From: Acidimicrobiia bacterium
Lineage (GTDB): Bacteria; Actinomycetota; Acidimicrobiia; IMCC26256
Direction: 5' to 3'
Assembly (NCBI GenBank): GCA_023262065.1
Contig: JALRDW010000123.1
Span: forward strand, 1-5,769
DNA length: 5,769 nucleotides
Shown: in pieces, positions 5,720 through 5,769 of the stretch
Position numbering within the stretch: position 1 is the first letter of the stretch
Layout of the letters: each line of letters starts with the position of its first letter
The notes under the pieces: generated by a model
Database searches by the model: none
What the model saw: the letters and a program-made list of their open reading frames with translations, nothing else
Told to the model about the DNA's origin: nothing
Translations under genes and position numbers: made by a program

Positions 5720-5769
5720 CGCGAAGAAGCCCGATCTCGATCCGAGCGATGCGCCGGCGGTGCCGTTGT
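5720..5769 (+). repeat. Direct repeat, copy 2, running into the window end
   Basis: The last 50 bases repeat 5647-5696 without a mismatch. The 73-bp offset is not a multiple of three, so this copy is out of the SDR frame and lies after its stop. The match may continue past the window end, so its true length is unknown. Either a partial tandem duplication or an assembly effect. Confidence 0.93.

Overview
This is a high-GC (roughly 70% by eye), gene-dense window with GTG starts, short intergenic gaps and very GC-rich third codon positions, as expected of an actinobacterium. The paired acyl-CoA dehydrogenase genes and the PAS-PAS-GGDEF-EAL protein fit soil or aquatic lineages such as Acidimicrobiia or mycobacteria-like groups, but this placement is inference and no marker gene is present.

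Layout. Bases 1-2641 hold a plus-strand operon for acyl-CoA metabolism: the C-terminal end of one acyl-CoA dehydrogenase (ACAD), overlapped by 4 bp (ATGA) with a second, short ACAD, followed 11 bp later by a divergent biotin-dependent carboxylase carboxyltransferase. The two ACADs look like the two subunits of a heteromeric dehydrogenase. A dehydrogenation step followed by carboxylation would suit breakdown of a branched or isoprenoid acyl-CoA, but the substrate cannot be read from sequence, and the carboxyltransferase has lost several family-typical active-site motifs.

Bases 2631-4721 (minus strand) encode a 696-residue soluble cyclic-di-GMP protein with two PAS sensors, a GGDEF domain (HGDEF variant with an intact RxxD inhibitory site) and a largely intact EAL domain. 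Its 3' end overlaps the carboxyltransferase tail to tail by 11 bp. A 116-bp divergent intergenic region rich in dyads (4722-4837) separates it from a plus-strand short-chain dehydrogenase/reductase (SDR) gene (4838-5698). That SDR keeps the Rossmann glycine motif and the active-site lysine but lacks the catalytic tyrosine.

The window ends in an exact direct repeat: the last 50 bases (5720-5769) copy 5647-5696, the 3' end of the SDR gene. This is either a real partial tandem duplication or an assembly effect at a contig end.

No RNA gene, CRISPR array, transposase or phage gene is visible. I found no clear new multi-gene system. The points most worth a second look are the tyrosine-less SDR, the terminal repeat and the degenerate carboxyltransferase.
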